This document shows, one piece after another, positions 41,457 through 49,993 of a stretch of 64,000 nucleotides of DNA (its first letter is position 1; each line of letters opens with the position of its first letter). Both the position numbers and the translations under genes were made by a program. The stretch lies in contig NZ_AUHM01000018.1 of assembly GCF_000423185.1 (NCBI RefSeq), positions 62,001 through 126,000 of the forward strand. The letters are read 5' to 3'. This stretch comes from Inquilinus limosus DSM 16000. Its GTDB lineage: Bacteria > Pseudomonadota > Alphaproteobacteria > DSM-16000 > Inquilinaceae. The notes beneath the pieces were generated by a model. That model was not told the origin of the DNA, ran no database searches, and saw only the letters and a list, made by a program, of their open reading frames with translations.

Positions 41457-43570
41457 ACGGCGGAATCGGGCAGGCGGTCAGCCGCCGGGACGGTCCGGCG
41501 AAGGTCACCGGCGCGGCGCGCTACGCCGCCGACACGCCGGTGGCCGGCGCGGCCCATGCGGTGATCGTTCCGGCGACGAAACCCAAGGCCCGGATCGCGA
41601 AGATTGATCTCGACCGGGCATCGGCTGCGGCCGGCGTGATCGCCATCTTCAGCCATGAGAACGCACCGCGCTTCGGCCAGGTGACCGTGGTGCTGGCGGA
41701 AGACAACCTGCCGCCGCTGCAGGGCGACCGCGTCCTGTACGAGGGACAGCCGGTGGCGCTGGTGGTTGCCGGGACGCCGGAGCAGGCGACGGAGGCGGCG
41801 CGCCTCGTCCATGTCTCCTATGACGAGGAGCCGTTCGAGGCGGATTTCCTCGCCAACCCGGATCAGGCCGAGCCGGTGACCGAGTTCTTCGGCCTGCCGC
41901 TCGACACCGCCTGGGGCGATGTGGCGGCCGCCCGGCGCGAGGCCGATGCCCGCGTCGAGGCCGTCTATGTCACGGCCGACCGGCACCACAACCCGATCGA
42001 GCCGGGGGCGATCCTGGCGGTGTGGCAGGACGGGCAGCTCACCGTGCATGACTCGACCCAGGGGGTGGCGGAGGAGCGCGAGGCGCTGGCCCAGGCGCTC
42101 GGGCTCGACCCGGCGCGGGTGCGGGTCCGCAACGATTTCATCGGCGGCAGCTTCGGCGCCAAGCTGTGGGGCCTGCCGCACCAGCTGCTCGCGGCCATGG
42201 CGGCGCGGGAGCTGGAGCGCCCGGTGAAGCTGGTGCTGACCCGGGCTCAGTCCTACACGGCTTGGGGCTACCAATCGGCAACCCGCCAGACCGTGGCCTT
42301 GGGCGCCCGGGCCGACGGCACCTTGACCGGCTTGCATCACGATGTGGTCGCTGCGGGCTCCCATATCGGCCATTACATCGAGGCGGCGGGCTGGGACACG
42401 CCCGCGATGTATGCCACGCCAAACTTCAAGATCAGCCATCGCCGCCGGCGTCTCGACCGCGCCAGCCCGTCCGCCATGCGCTCGCCCTTCGGCGGCGTCG
42501 GCCTGGTCCCGGTCGAGATCGCCATGGACGAGCTGGCCGACCGCCTCGGCCTCGACCCGCTCGAGCTCCGGCTCCGGAACTATGCCGAGGCCTATCCGGC
42601 CGATGGCCGCCCCTTCTCCTCCAAGCGGCTGAGGGAGTGCTACGCGGAAGGGGCGCGCCGGTTCGGCTGGTCCGGCCGGTCGCCGGCGCCGCGGTCGATG
42701 CGCGATGGGCGCGACCTCGTCGGCTGGGGCATGGCGACCGCGGTGCTGCGGGCGTTCCGCTTCCCGGCCACGGCGCGGATCGGCATCGACCGCGACGGCC
42801 GGGTGCTGGTCGAGACCGCGACGCACGATGTCGGCCAGGGGCTGAGCACGATCCTGCGCCAGATCGCCGCCGATGCGCTCGGCGTGGCGGTCGGGCGCGT
42901 GGACCTGGCGATCGCCGACACGGCGCTGCCCAAAACCACCTTCACCGGCGGCTCCTCGACCTCGATGAGCGTCGGCTCCGCCGTGCAGGCCGCCGCCACG
43001 ACCTTGAAAGAGAAGCTGATCGAGGCCGGCGCCAACGGGCCCGAGGGCTATGCCGGCGCGCTGGCGCGGCTCGGCGTCGAGCGGCTGTCGGCCGAGGGCG
43101 AGTGGTCGCCGGCCGACAATGAAACGACCCCGCCGATCTTCAGCTTCGGCGCGGTCTTCGCCGAGGTGCGGGTCGACCGCGACATCCCGATCCCCCGGGT
43201 CAGCCGCGTCGTCGGCGTCTACGACGCCGGCCGGATCCTCAACCCCAGGACCGCGCGCAGCCAGATGACCGGCGGCATCATCTGGGGGATCGGCCAGGCG
43301 CTGCTGGAGAGATCGGAGATGGATCCCCGCCTCGGCCGGTTCCTGTCGAAGAACCTGGCCGGCTATCTGGTGCCGGTGAACGCCGATGTGGGCGAGATCG
43401 ACGTCGCCTTCGTCGAGGCGCCCGACCCGCATGCCAGCCCGCTCGGCGCTCGCGGCATCGGCGAGCTGGGCGCCATCGGCATCGGCGCCGCGATCGCCAA
43501 CGCCGTGTCCCACGCCACCGGGGTGCGCGTATGCGAGCTGCCGATCCGGCCGGAGCATCTGATGGCGTGA
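41453..43570 (+). CDS. Molybdopterin-binding large subunit of a xanthine dehydrogenase-family hydroxylase
   Basis: 705 residues, the shorter PaoC/YagR length. The protein has an aldehyde oxidase a/b hammerhead domain (about 18-125, GAARYAADTPVAGAAHAVIV) and the molybdenum-binding region (NDFIGGSFGAKLW, MRSPFGGVGLVPVEIAMDEL, DVGQGLSTI, GGSSTSMSVGSAVQ). The catalytic glutamate is in ARGIGELGAIGIGAA near the C-terminus. It hydroxylates an aldehyde or N-heterocycle using water. The HxlR neighbour and PaoABC resemblance favour aldehyde detoxification. Cofactor maturation genes (such as paoD/xdhC) are not adjacent. Confidence 0.92.
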   Translation: MNGGIGQAVSRRDGPAKVTGAARYAADTPVAGAAHAVIVPATKPKARIAKIDLDRASAAAGVIAIFSHENAPRFGQVTVVLAEDNLPPLQGDRVLYEGQPVALVVAGTPEQATEAARLVHVSYDEEPFEADFLANPDQAEPVTEFFGLPLDTAWGDVAAARREADARVEAVYVTADRHHNPIEPGAILAVWQDGQLTVHDSTQGVAEEREALAQALGLDPARVRVRNDFIGGSFGAKLWGLPHQLLAAMAARELERPVKLVLTRAQSYTAWGYQSATRQTVALGARADGTLTGLHHDVVAAGSHIGHYIEAAGWDTPAMYATPNFKISHRRRRLDRASPSAMRSPFGGVGLVPVEIAMDELADRLGLDPLELRLRNYAEAYPADGRPFSSKRLRECYAEGARRFGWSGRSPAPRSMRDGRDLVGWGMATAVLRAFRFPATARIGIDRDGRVLVETATHDVGQGLSTILRQIAADALGVAVGRVDLAIADTALPKTTFTGGSSTSMSVGSAVQAAATTLKEKLIEAGANGPEGYAGALARLGVERLSAEGEWSPADNETTPPIFSFGAVFAEVRVDRDIPIPRVSRVVGVYDAGRILNPRTARSQMTGGIIWGIGQALLERSEMDPRLGRFLSKNLAGYLVPVNADVGEIDVAFVEAPDPHASPLGARGIGELGAIGIGAAIANAVSHATGVRVCELPIRPEHLMA

Positions 43571-43586
43571 CGATCGCCCATCGCCG

Positions 43587-43602
43587 AAAGGCTCAGCCTT
43601 TT
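43587..43602. terminator. Possible short bidirectional terminator
   Basis: AAAGGC-TCA-GCCTTT followed by T forms a six-base stem between the convergent molybdenum hydroxylase and sugar permease genes, overlapping the stop of the latter. The stem is short and the T-run minimal. Confidence 0.35.
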
Positions 43603-44435
43603 AGCCCCGTATGGGCCAGGCCCTCGATGAACTGGCGCTGGGCGAGGATGAAGACGATCAGCACGGGCAGCGCCGTCAGCGTCACCGCCGCCAGCTGCAC
43701 GTTCCACATCGGGCCGCCATAGGCGTCGACATACTGGGTCAGCGCCTGCGGCAGCGTGAACTTCTCGGTCGAGGAGAGGAAGACGATCGGCTCGAGATAC
43801 AGGTTCCAGCTGTGCAGGAAGGTGAAGATGGCGACGGCGCCGAGCGCCGGGCGGGCCAGCGGCAGGGCGATGCGCCAGAACAGGCCGAAGCGGCCGAGCC
43901 CGTCGATCCGCCCCGCCTCCTCCAGCTCCGGCGGCAGGGTGATGAAGAACTGGCGCATGATGAAGGTCGCCAGCACGCAGGGCGCGCCGAGGATCGGCAC
44001 CAGGATCAGCGGCCAGTGGGTGTTAACCAGTCCGAGCCACAGGAAGAAGCGGAACAACGGCACGATGGTCACCTCGCTGGGCACCAGCAGGGCCAGCAGC
44101 ACGACCATGAACACCAGGTTCTGGCCCGGGAAGCGGATGCGGGCGAAGGCGTAGCCGCCCAGCGACGCCACCGCCATGGTGCCGAAGGTCACCACCGCGG
44201 CGATGTAGAGGCTGTTCCAGTACTGCAGGGCGAAGGGCTGCAGCTCGAACACCTGGCGGTAGGCCTCGAGGTCGAAGCGCCGCGGCAGCAGCGCCGGCGG
44301 GAAGGCGAAGATCTCCTGCACCGGCTTGAAGGAGGAGGTCACCATCCACCAGGTCGGGAAGACGAAGGGGATGGCCAGCACGCACATCAGGCCGTAGACG
44401 GCCAGGCGCGCGTGGGGAGTGAGATCAGCCCTCAT
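43593..44435 (-). CDS. CUT1-type sugar ABC transporter permease (MalG-like)
   Basis: 280 residues with six membrane helices. It has the MalG-type ATPase-contact loop ELEEAGRIDGLGRFGLFWRI and the ending QRQFIEGLAHTGLKG. It overlaps the MalF-like gene by 11 bp. It is the last gene of a five-gene minus-strand operon that begins with a LacI gene at 49351. Confidence 0.92.
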   Translation of the reverse strand: MRADLTPHARLAVYGLMCVLAIPFVFPTWWMVTSSFKPVQEIFAFPPALLPRRFDLEAYRQVFELQPFALQYWNSLYIAAVVTFGTMAVASLGGYAFARIRFPGQNLVFMVVLLALLVPSEVTIVPLFRFFLWLGLVNTHWPLILVPILGAPCVLATFIMRQFFITLPPELEEAGRIDGLGRFGLFWRIALPLARPALGAVAIFTFLHSWNLYLEPIVFLSSTEKFTLPQALTQYVDAYGGPMWNVQLAAVTLTALPVLIVFILAQRQFIEGLAHTGLKG

Positions 44436-45378
44436 GGAACACCCACCGCCGGCGCAGCTGCCATTGCGCCAGGGTCAGCACCGCGACGATGAGGAACAGC
44501 AGCACCGCGAGCGCCGAGCCGTAGCCGAAGGCGTGGAACTGGAAGGCCTGCTGGTACAGGTAGTAGACCAGGACGGTGGTCGAGATCCCCGGCCCGCCCT
44601 GGGTCAGCACCGCGATCTGGGCGAACACCTGCAGCGACCCGACGATGGTGATGATCGAGGTCAGGAGGATGGTCGGGCTGATCAGCGGCAGGGTGATGCG
44701 GCGGAACTGCGCGAAGCGGCCGGCGCCCTCGATCCGCGCCGCCTCGTACAGGTCCTGCGGCACGGTCTGCAGCGCCGCCAGGAACAGCACCATGTTCAGC
44801 CCGACATTCTTGAACACCTGGACCACGATCACCGACAGCATCGCCGTGGTCTCGCCGCGCAGCCAGTTGGGGCCGGTGACGCCGAAGACGGCGAGGATGC
44901 CGTTGATGCCGCCGTCCTTCTGCAGGAGGAAGCCCCAGACGATGGTCCAGGCCACCAGCGACACCACGACCGGCGAGAAGAACAGGGCCCGGAACACCGT
45001 CATGCCGCGCAGCCGCTGGTTCAGCAGCACCGCCAAAAGCAGCGCCAGGCTGAGGTTCAACACCACCAGGCCGATCGAGAACAGGGCGGTGGCGCGCAGA
45101 ACGCCCGGCAGCTCCGGATCCTCCAGCAGCAGCCGGTAGTTGACGTCGCCGGCATAGTCGAAGCTGCCGGCCAGCACGTTCCATTCGTGCAGGCTGTACC
45201 AGACCACCAGCGCCAGCGGCATCAGCACGAACAGCGCGACGCCGGCCAGCTGCGGCGCGACGAAGAGATAGCCGGCCAGGACATCGCGGCGCCGGAGCGT
45301 CCAGAACGGCCGGTTCGGAGCAGCGGCCTCCACCGGTTGGGCGGGACCCGCCGCCATCGTGGAGGTCCGCGCCGCCAT
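44425..45378 (-). CDS. CUT1-type sugar ABC transporter permease (MalF-like)
   Basis: 317 residues with six membrane helices. After a 45-residue cytoplasmic leader come RRRDVLAGYLFVAPQLAGVA, YSLHEWNVLAGSF and the contact loop DLYEAARIEGAGRFAQFRRI. Start 45378 is two bases after the binding-protein stop; a start seven codons in is also possible. It forms the channel with the MalG-like subunit. No ATPase is encoded in the operon. Confidence 0.9.
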   Translation of the reverse strand: MAARTSTMAAGPAQPVEAAAPNRPFWTLRRRDVLAGYLFVAPQLAGVALFVLMPLALVVWYSLHEWNVLAGSFDYAGDVNYRLLLEDPELPGVLRATALFSIGLVVLNLSLALLLAVLLNQRLRGMTVFRALFFSPVVVSLVAWTIVWGFLLQKDGGINGILAVFGVTGPNWLRGETTAMLSVIVVQVFKNVGLNMVLFLAALQTVPQDLYEAARIEGAGRFAQFRRITLPLISPTILLTSIITIVGSLQVFAQIAVLTQGGPGISTTVLVYYLYQQAFQFHAFGYGSALAVLLFLIVAVLTLAQWQLRRRWVFHEG

Positions 45379-45380
45379 CG

Positions 45381-46649
45381 TCAGCGCGCCAGGAGCGGCC
45401 GGATCCGGCCGCACACCGCCTTCAGCGCGGCGTCGACATCGGCATCGGGCTGCCACAGCGCGTCCAGCCCGGCCCGCACCACCTGGGCGATCTGGGCGTT
45501 GCCGGTATGGCTGGGCTTCACCGTCCCGATCTCGATGCCGCGCACCACGACCGCCTCGATCTGCGCCGGCTTCAGCATCGGGTTGGCCTTGGCCAGGAGA
45601 TCGACGACGAGCTGGCTCTTGCGCGGCGGCGGGAAGAACTGGGCCAGCTTCGCCGAATTCTCAGGATTGGTCAGGAAGGCCAGGAAATCCGCGGCGGTCT
45701 TCGCGTTGGGCCTCGCCTTGAACACGCCGATGCCGGCCTGGCCGATCACCGCGTATTCGCCGGCCGGGCCCTTCGGCAGCGGCACCAGGTCCCAGGCGAA
45801 GGCGCCGTCCTTCAGGAGAGCCGCCCGGCTGATCTGGGTGATGGTCATGGCCGCGTCGCCGGCGAAGAAATCGGCCGGCGCGCCCGGGCCCGGCATCGCC
45901 TGGTCGATGAACACCGCCTTGTGCAGGAAGCGCATCGCCTCGGCCATCGGCGGCTGGTCGAAGCCGCAGGCCTTGCCGTCTGCGCTCCACGGTGCGGCGC
46001 CCCAGCCGTTCCAGACGGTGGCGAGGTTGTCCCACAGCTTGTAGTCGAAGTCGCGGACCACCAGCCCGGCCTTGCCGGTCTTGGCGTGGACCGCGGCGGC
46101 GTCGGCAATGGCGGTGTCCCAGCCCCACTCCCCAGCCGCGATCCGCTCCGCCGGCGGCTTCACCCCGGCCTGCTTCAGCAGGTCGAGGTTGACGAAGACG
46201 CCGAAGGGCGAGGTCGAGAACGGATAGGCGTAGAGCACGTCGTCGCGGCGCCACAGCGCGGTGGCGCTGGGCAGGAGGTCGTCATAGCCGTAGCCCGGCG
46301 TCGCGCGCAGCGTGTCCTGCAGCGGCAACAGCACGCCGGAGGAGACGAAATCCGGTGCCGAATTCTCGAAGATCCAGGCCAGGTCCGGGGCGTTGCCGCC
46401 GGCGATCTGGGTGGTCAGCGCCGTGGTGTAGCCGTCGAAGGGCAGCGTCTCGAAGGTGATCGACGCCACCTCCGGATGGTCCTTGCGGTAGGCGGCGGCG
46501 ATGTCGTCCAGCAGCTGCAGATGCGCCTTGTTGCCGGTCCACACCGTCATCCGGAGCGCGATGCCCTCCGCCCGGGCCGGGGCCCCGAGGGCCGCCGCGG
46601 CCAGCAGTCCGGCCGCGGCGGTGGCGAAGATGCGGCGTCCGAGCGTCAT
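45381..46649 (-). CDS. CUT1-type sugar ABC transporter substrate-binding protein
   Basis: 422 residues, extracellular solute-binding family 1. The signal peptide (TLGRRIFATAAAGLLAAAA) ends near APARAEG; GRR gives it a mild Tat look, but Sec export is equally likely. Mature blocks are GIALRMTVWTGNKAHLQLLD, YRKDHPEVASITFETLPFDG and GNAPDLAWIFENSAPDFV. The start at 46649 follows GGGGAGGA; an upstream ATG at 46670 lacks a site. Ligand unknown. Confidence 0.92.
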   Translation of the reverse strand: MTLGRRIFATAAAGLLAAAALGAPARAEGIALRMTVWTGNKAHLQLLDDIAAAYRKDHPEVASITFETLPFDGYTTALTTQIAGGNAPDLAWIFENSAPDFVSSGVLLPLQDTLRATPGYGYDDLLPSATALWRRDDVLYAYPFSTSPFGVFVNLDLLKQAGVKPPAERIAAGEWGWDTAIADAAAVHAKTGKAGLVVRDFDYKLWDNLATVWNGWGAAPWSADGKACGFDQPPMAEAMRFLHKAVFIDQAMPGPGAPADFFAGDAAMTITQISRAALLKDGAFAWDLVPLPKGPAGEYAVIGQAGIGVFKARPNAKTAADFLAFLTNPENSAKLAQFFPPPRKSQLVVDLLAKANPMLKPAQIEAVVVRGIEIGTVKPSHTGNAQIAQVVRAGLDALWQPDADVDAALKAVCGRIRPLLAR

Positions 46650-46688
46650 GGCGTCCTCCCCTTTTTCCATTGGATCCGGCAGTGCCGG

Positions 46689-48302
46689 TCAGTAGCCGAC
46701 GACCTCCGGCCAGTGCAGCTCCACCCCCTGCCCTTCCAGCCGGGCCTGGAAGGCGGCCAGCCGGTCCGGCCGCGCCCGCACCGCGCGCGGCGGCAGGTCG
46801 TGCTTCAGGCACCAGGCGGCGAGATGGCCGGCCACCTCGCCGATGTTCCATTCCACCGGATGCAGCCGATAGCAGCCATTGGTGATGTGGGTGGTGCCGA
46901 TCGCCTTGCCGGCCGGCAGCAGGTTCTCCATCCGCCGCGGCAGCAGGGCGCCGAGCGGGATCTCGAACGGGCAGGAGCCGACATCGATGTAGTTGTCGCC
47001 GCCGGTCGAGGGATGCAGGTCGATCCGGTACATGCCGACGCCGACGGAATCGGGGTAGCGCACCGCGCCCCGGGCGCCGCGCACCGCCAGGGACAGGTCC
47101 TGCTCCACCACCGTGTACTCGGCGCGGATGCGGCGGGATTCGCGGATGTAGGGCGCCTGGGCCAGGCCGTCGAGCGTGCCGGTGACGTCGCTGCGCAGCC
47201 TGAGGCCCGGGAAGCCAGCGCCGCCGTCCGGCCGCGGCGCCTCGGTCTGCAGCCAGTAGAGGACGCAGCGCGACAGCTCCTCGGCACCGGCGAGGTGACG
47301 CTGCGCCTCGGCCTCCGGCACCTCGAACACCGGCCCCTCGAAGTAGTCGATCATCGGCCAGTTCACGAGGGTGATGTCGCTGGCATAGGCGCCGTCGGCG
47401 AAGTTGCGGCGAGCGGCGATGCGCCGGAAGGTCCAGAGGTTGCCGTCGCCCGGGTTCAGCCGCTGGTCGGCGTTCACCGCCAGCGGGTCGTCGTCCGGGT
47501 TCGGGGTGAAGCTGCGCTCGACGATCTCCAGCGTGCGCGGATGCGGCGACCGCCAGCCCAGCAGCGGCCCGCCCCAGAACTCCGGCCGGTAGTCGCGCCA
47601 GAAGACGTAGTTCGCGGGCCGGTCGATGACGTGGTTGCCGTCGACATGGTCGATGGCGAAGCAGATCGACACCGCCTGCATGTTCAGCGGCTGGGCGGTC
47701 TCGGGCGCGCTGGGCTCGCCGGTCTCGGCCCGGGATTCGAAGCCGGTGACGTATTCGGTGCCCGTCAGCGGCAGGAGGGCACCGGTCTCGGTCGCGTCCA
47801 GCACGTAGCGGCCGCGGGCGACGATGTCCGGCCCGCCGTCGCGATGGGCCAGGCGGACGGCGCGCACCCGGTCGCCGTCGACATCGGCCGCCACCGGGCG
47901 GTAGGGCTGCAGCACCTTGAGGCGGCCCGAGCCGCGCCAGGGCGCCAGCATCGCCTCGATCACCGCCAGGCTCACCCGCGGCTCGTGGCACAGCCGGCTG
48001 ACCCAGCCGGCGCCGGGATTGAGATCGTGCCAAGCGCGCGACCGCTCGGTCAGCGGATAGTGGCGGCGGTAATAATCGCGGATGCCTTCACGCAAGGCCC
48101 GATAGCTGGCGGTGACGCCGAAGCGCTCGACCCAGGAATGCTCGTCGGGCGGCACCGCCTGGCTGGTCAGCTGGCCGCCCAGCCAGTCGTATTCCTCGGT
48201 CAGGATCACCGAGCAGCCGGACCTGAGCGACGCCGCTGCCGCAGCGACGCCGCCCAGGCCGCCCCCCACCACCAGTACATCCGCATCGAATTCCGGGGTC
48301 AT
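46689..48302 (-). CDS. FAD-dependent oxidoreductase (FAD_oxidored family)
   Basis: 537 residues. The Rossmann motif VLVVGGGLGGVAAAAASLRS opens the protein, followed by EYDWLGGQLTSQ and VLDATETGALLPLTGTEYV, the pattern of the PF12831 FAD-dependent family. The end has NLLPAGKAIGTTHITNGCYR and HPVEWNIGEVAGHLAAW. Genes of this family often sit with sugar transporters and act on sugars or polyols, but no reaction is established for this subgroup. Its start overlaps the LacI stop (ATGA) and the binding-protein gene follows, so it probably modifies the imported compound. No signal peptide is seen. Confidence 0.85.
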   Translation of the reverse strand: MTPEFDADVLVVGGGLGGVAAAAASLRSGCSVILTEEYDWLGGQLTSQAVPPDEHSWVERFGVTASYRALREGIRDYYRRHYPLTERSRAWHDLNPGAGWVSRLCHEPRVSLAVIEAMLAPWRGSGRLKVLQPYRPVAADVDGDRVRAVRLAHRDGGPDIVARGRYVLDATETGALLPLTGTEYVTGFESRAETGEPSAPETAQPLNMQAVSICFAIDHVDGNHVIDRPANYVFWRDYRPEFWGGPLLGWRSPHPRTLEIVERSFTPNPDDDPLAVNADQRLNPGDGNLWTFRRIAARRNFADGAYASDITLVNWPMIDYFEGPVFEVPEAEAQRHLAGAEELSRCVLYWLQTEAPRPDGGAGFPGLRLRSDVTGTLDGLAQAPYIRESRRIRAEYTVVEQDLSLAVRGARGAVRYPDSVGVGMYRIDLHPSTGGDNYIDVGSCPFEIPLGALLPRRMENLLPAGKAIGTTHITNGCYRLHPVEWNIGEVAGHLAAWCLKHDLPPRAVRARPDRLAAFQARLEGQGVELHWPEVVGY

Positions 48303-49351
48303 GCCCGCCGTCCCTTCCGCTTGCCGGGTGCCGGGCCGAGGGTCTGTCCCTCGGCCAGCTCGCAGGGCAGCAGCCGCTGCCGCCCCTCCTCCTGGCCGCT
48401 CATCACCAGGGTCAGGATCTCGACCGCCTGCCGCCCCATCTCCTCACGCGGGATGCGGAAGCAGGTGAAATCGATATCGGTCGCGACCGGCCGCGTCGGG
48501 TTGCCCAGTGCGATCAGCGACAGGTCGTCCGGCACCGCCACGCCGCGGTCGCGGGCCGCCCGCTCCAGCACCACGGCGTCGGCCTGGTCCTCGACCAGGG
48601 CAGCGGTGGCGCCGGCGCGCAGCAGCCCGTCCACGATCTCGCCGGGATCGCGGCCCTCGCCGGGCTCGTGCACCCAGTCCACCCCCGCCTTGTCGACCGC
48701 GGATCGGAACCCGGCCCAGCGGTCGTCGGAGGATTCGGCGCCGCCGCCCGGGCCGATGAAGGCCAGGCGGCGATGGCCGAGCGCCACGGCGCGCCGCACC
48801 AGCGCCGCGGTGGCGTCGATGTAGTCGGCCCCGACATAGGGCACCGGCCCGCCGGCGTCGTCGCGGCGGCCGACGGCGACGAAGGGATAGCGGTCGGCCA
48901 CCAGCCGGGCCAGCTCGTCCCGATCCAGCGTGCGGCCCAGCAGGATGCAGCCATCGGCCAGGCGCATCCGGTTGTTCTCGTGGAAGATCCGGCGCCGCCC
49001 GTCGGCCACCGGCGCGCTGGTGAACAGCAGCAGGTCGTAGCCGAAGCGCTCCGCCGCCGCTTCGATCCCCAGCATGAAGGGGGTGTAGAAATCGGCCTGC
49101 AGCGTCGGGAAAACCGGCTCGTAGGTGAAGACGCCGAGCAGATGGTTGCGCCGCCCGACCAACTGCCGTGCCGCCGGGTCGGCGACATAGCCGGTGGCGC
49201 GGATCACCTGCATCACCCGCTCCCGCGTCTGATCCGGAATCCGCGCCGAACCGTCGCCGCGCCAGTTCAGCACCAGCGAGACAGTCGCTTGGCTGACGCC
49301 CGCCAGCCTTGCGATGTCCCGTTGCGTCAGCCTCGCGCCCCCTCCCGACAT
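48299..49351 (-). CDS. LacI family transcriptional regulator
   Basis: 350 residues with the LacI HTH (LTQRDIARLAGVSQATVSLV), a longer-than-usual insertion before the hinge (NWRGDGSARIPDQTRERV) and a sugar-binding core (LLGVFTYEPVFPTLQADFYT onward). Start 49351 places the HTH near the N-terminus; the frame remains open for 63 codons upstream through the operator, which is not coding. It is the first gene of the operon with the FAD oxidoreductase and CUT1 genes, so it represses its own transcription. Confidence 0.92.
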   Translation of the reverse strand: MSGGGARLTQRDIARLAGVSQATVSLVLNWRGDGSARIPDQTRERVMQVIRATGYVADPAARQLVGRRNHLLGVFTYEPVFPTLQADFYTPFMLGIEAAAERFGYDLLLFTSAPVADGRRRIFHENNRMRLADGCILLGRTLDRDELARLVADRYPFVAVGRRDDAGGPVPYVGADYIDATAALVRRAVALGHRRLAFIGPGGGAESSDDRWAGFRSAVDKAGVDWVHEPGEGRDPGEIVDGLLRAGATAALVEDQADAVVLERAARDRGVAVPDDLSLIALGNPTRPVATDIDFTCFRIPREEMGRQAVEILTLVMSGQEEGRQRLLPCELAEGQTLGPAPGKRKGRRA

Positions 49352-49362
49352 CGCTCCGTCTC

Positions 49363-49378
49363 GATAATACGTATTATC
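49363..49378. promoter_or_regulatory. Perfect 16-bp palindromic operator upstream of lacI-type operon
   Basis: GATAATACGTATTATC is perfectly self-complementary with a central CG, the hallmark of LacI-family sites. It begins 12 bp upstream of the LacI start codon. Its position between promoter and start fits autorepression of the whole five-gene operon. TAATAC/TATTAT also resemble -10 boxes on both strands. Confidence 0.75.
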
Positions 49379-49467
49379 AGGAACGATAACGGCATCCGGT
49401 ACCCAGGTCAACCGGCCGGGTCCGGCCCTCGCTTCCGACCGTGCGGCGTAACCGGCATCATGGCTCG

Positions 49468-49929
49468 ATGACGACTCATGCGCTCCGGATCGTCGATGCC
49501 GACGGCGGCACGGCCGATCTGGCTGTCGACCTGCTGGCACGATTCCTTCACGAGGAAGGGTTTGCCACGCCCGCCGCCATGATCGCCCGCAGTGTCCGGG
49601 AGATGATCGCGGATCCGCATCACTGGGTCGGGCTCGCCTGGCTGGACGGGTCGGCGGTCGGCGTCGCCACGGTCACGACCATGATCTATGTGGAGGGCGG
49701 CCGCCTCGGCGAGATCGGCGATCTGTATGTCCTGCCGGCCGCGCGAAGAAGAGGTGTCGCCGCCGCCCTGATCGCCGCGGCCACCGCCAGATGCGCGGCG
49801 ATGGGCTGTTCGGAGATGTTCGTGGTGGTCACCCCGGAGGGCGAGGCCCGGCACGGGCTGGAGGGCTTCTATTCCCGCTTCGGCTTCGCCTGGGACGGCC
49901 GTAGGCTGCTGACCCGCCGCCTCGGCTGA
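49468..49929 (+). CDS. GNAT family N-acetyltransferase
   Basis: 153 residues. The acetyl-CoA site is IGDLYVLPAARRRGVAAALI (motif A with R/Q-x-x-G-x-A), preceded by a variable N-terminal substrate region and followed by LEGFYSRFGFAWDGRRLLTR (motif B). The protein transfers an acetyl group to an amine; substrate unknown. The gene is divergent from the LacI operon. Confidence 0.88.
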   Translation: MTTHALRIVDADGGTADLAVDLLARFLHEEGFATPAAMIARSVREMIADPHHWVGLAWLDGSAVGVATVTTMIYVEGGRLGEIGDLYVLPAARRRGVAAALIAAATARCAAMGCSEMFVVVTPEGEARHGLEGFYSRFGFAWDGRRLLTRRLG

Positions 49930-49993
49930 GCCGTTTACAAAAAATAATATTTGGACGGATGATCGCGCCTCGCCCCGCTGAGACAATGGGGCC

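Noticed and set aside
45507-48824. A plus-strand open frame of more than 1,100 codons
   Set aside because: It lies antisense to the binding-protein, FAD oxidoreductase and LacI genes, all with clear family motifs. Its translation is rich in R, A, G, Q and H with no domain, as expected from GC-rich antisense frames.
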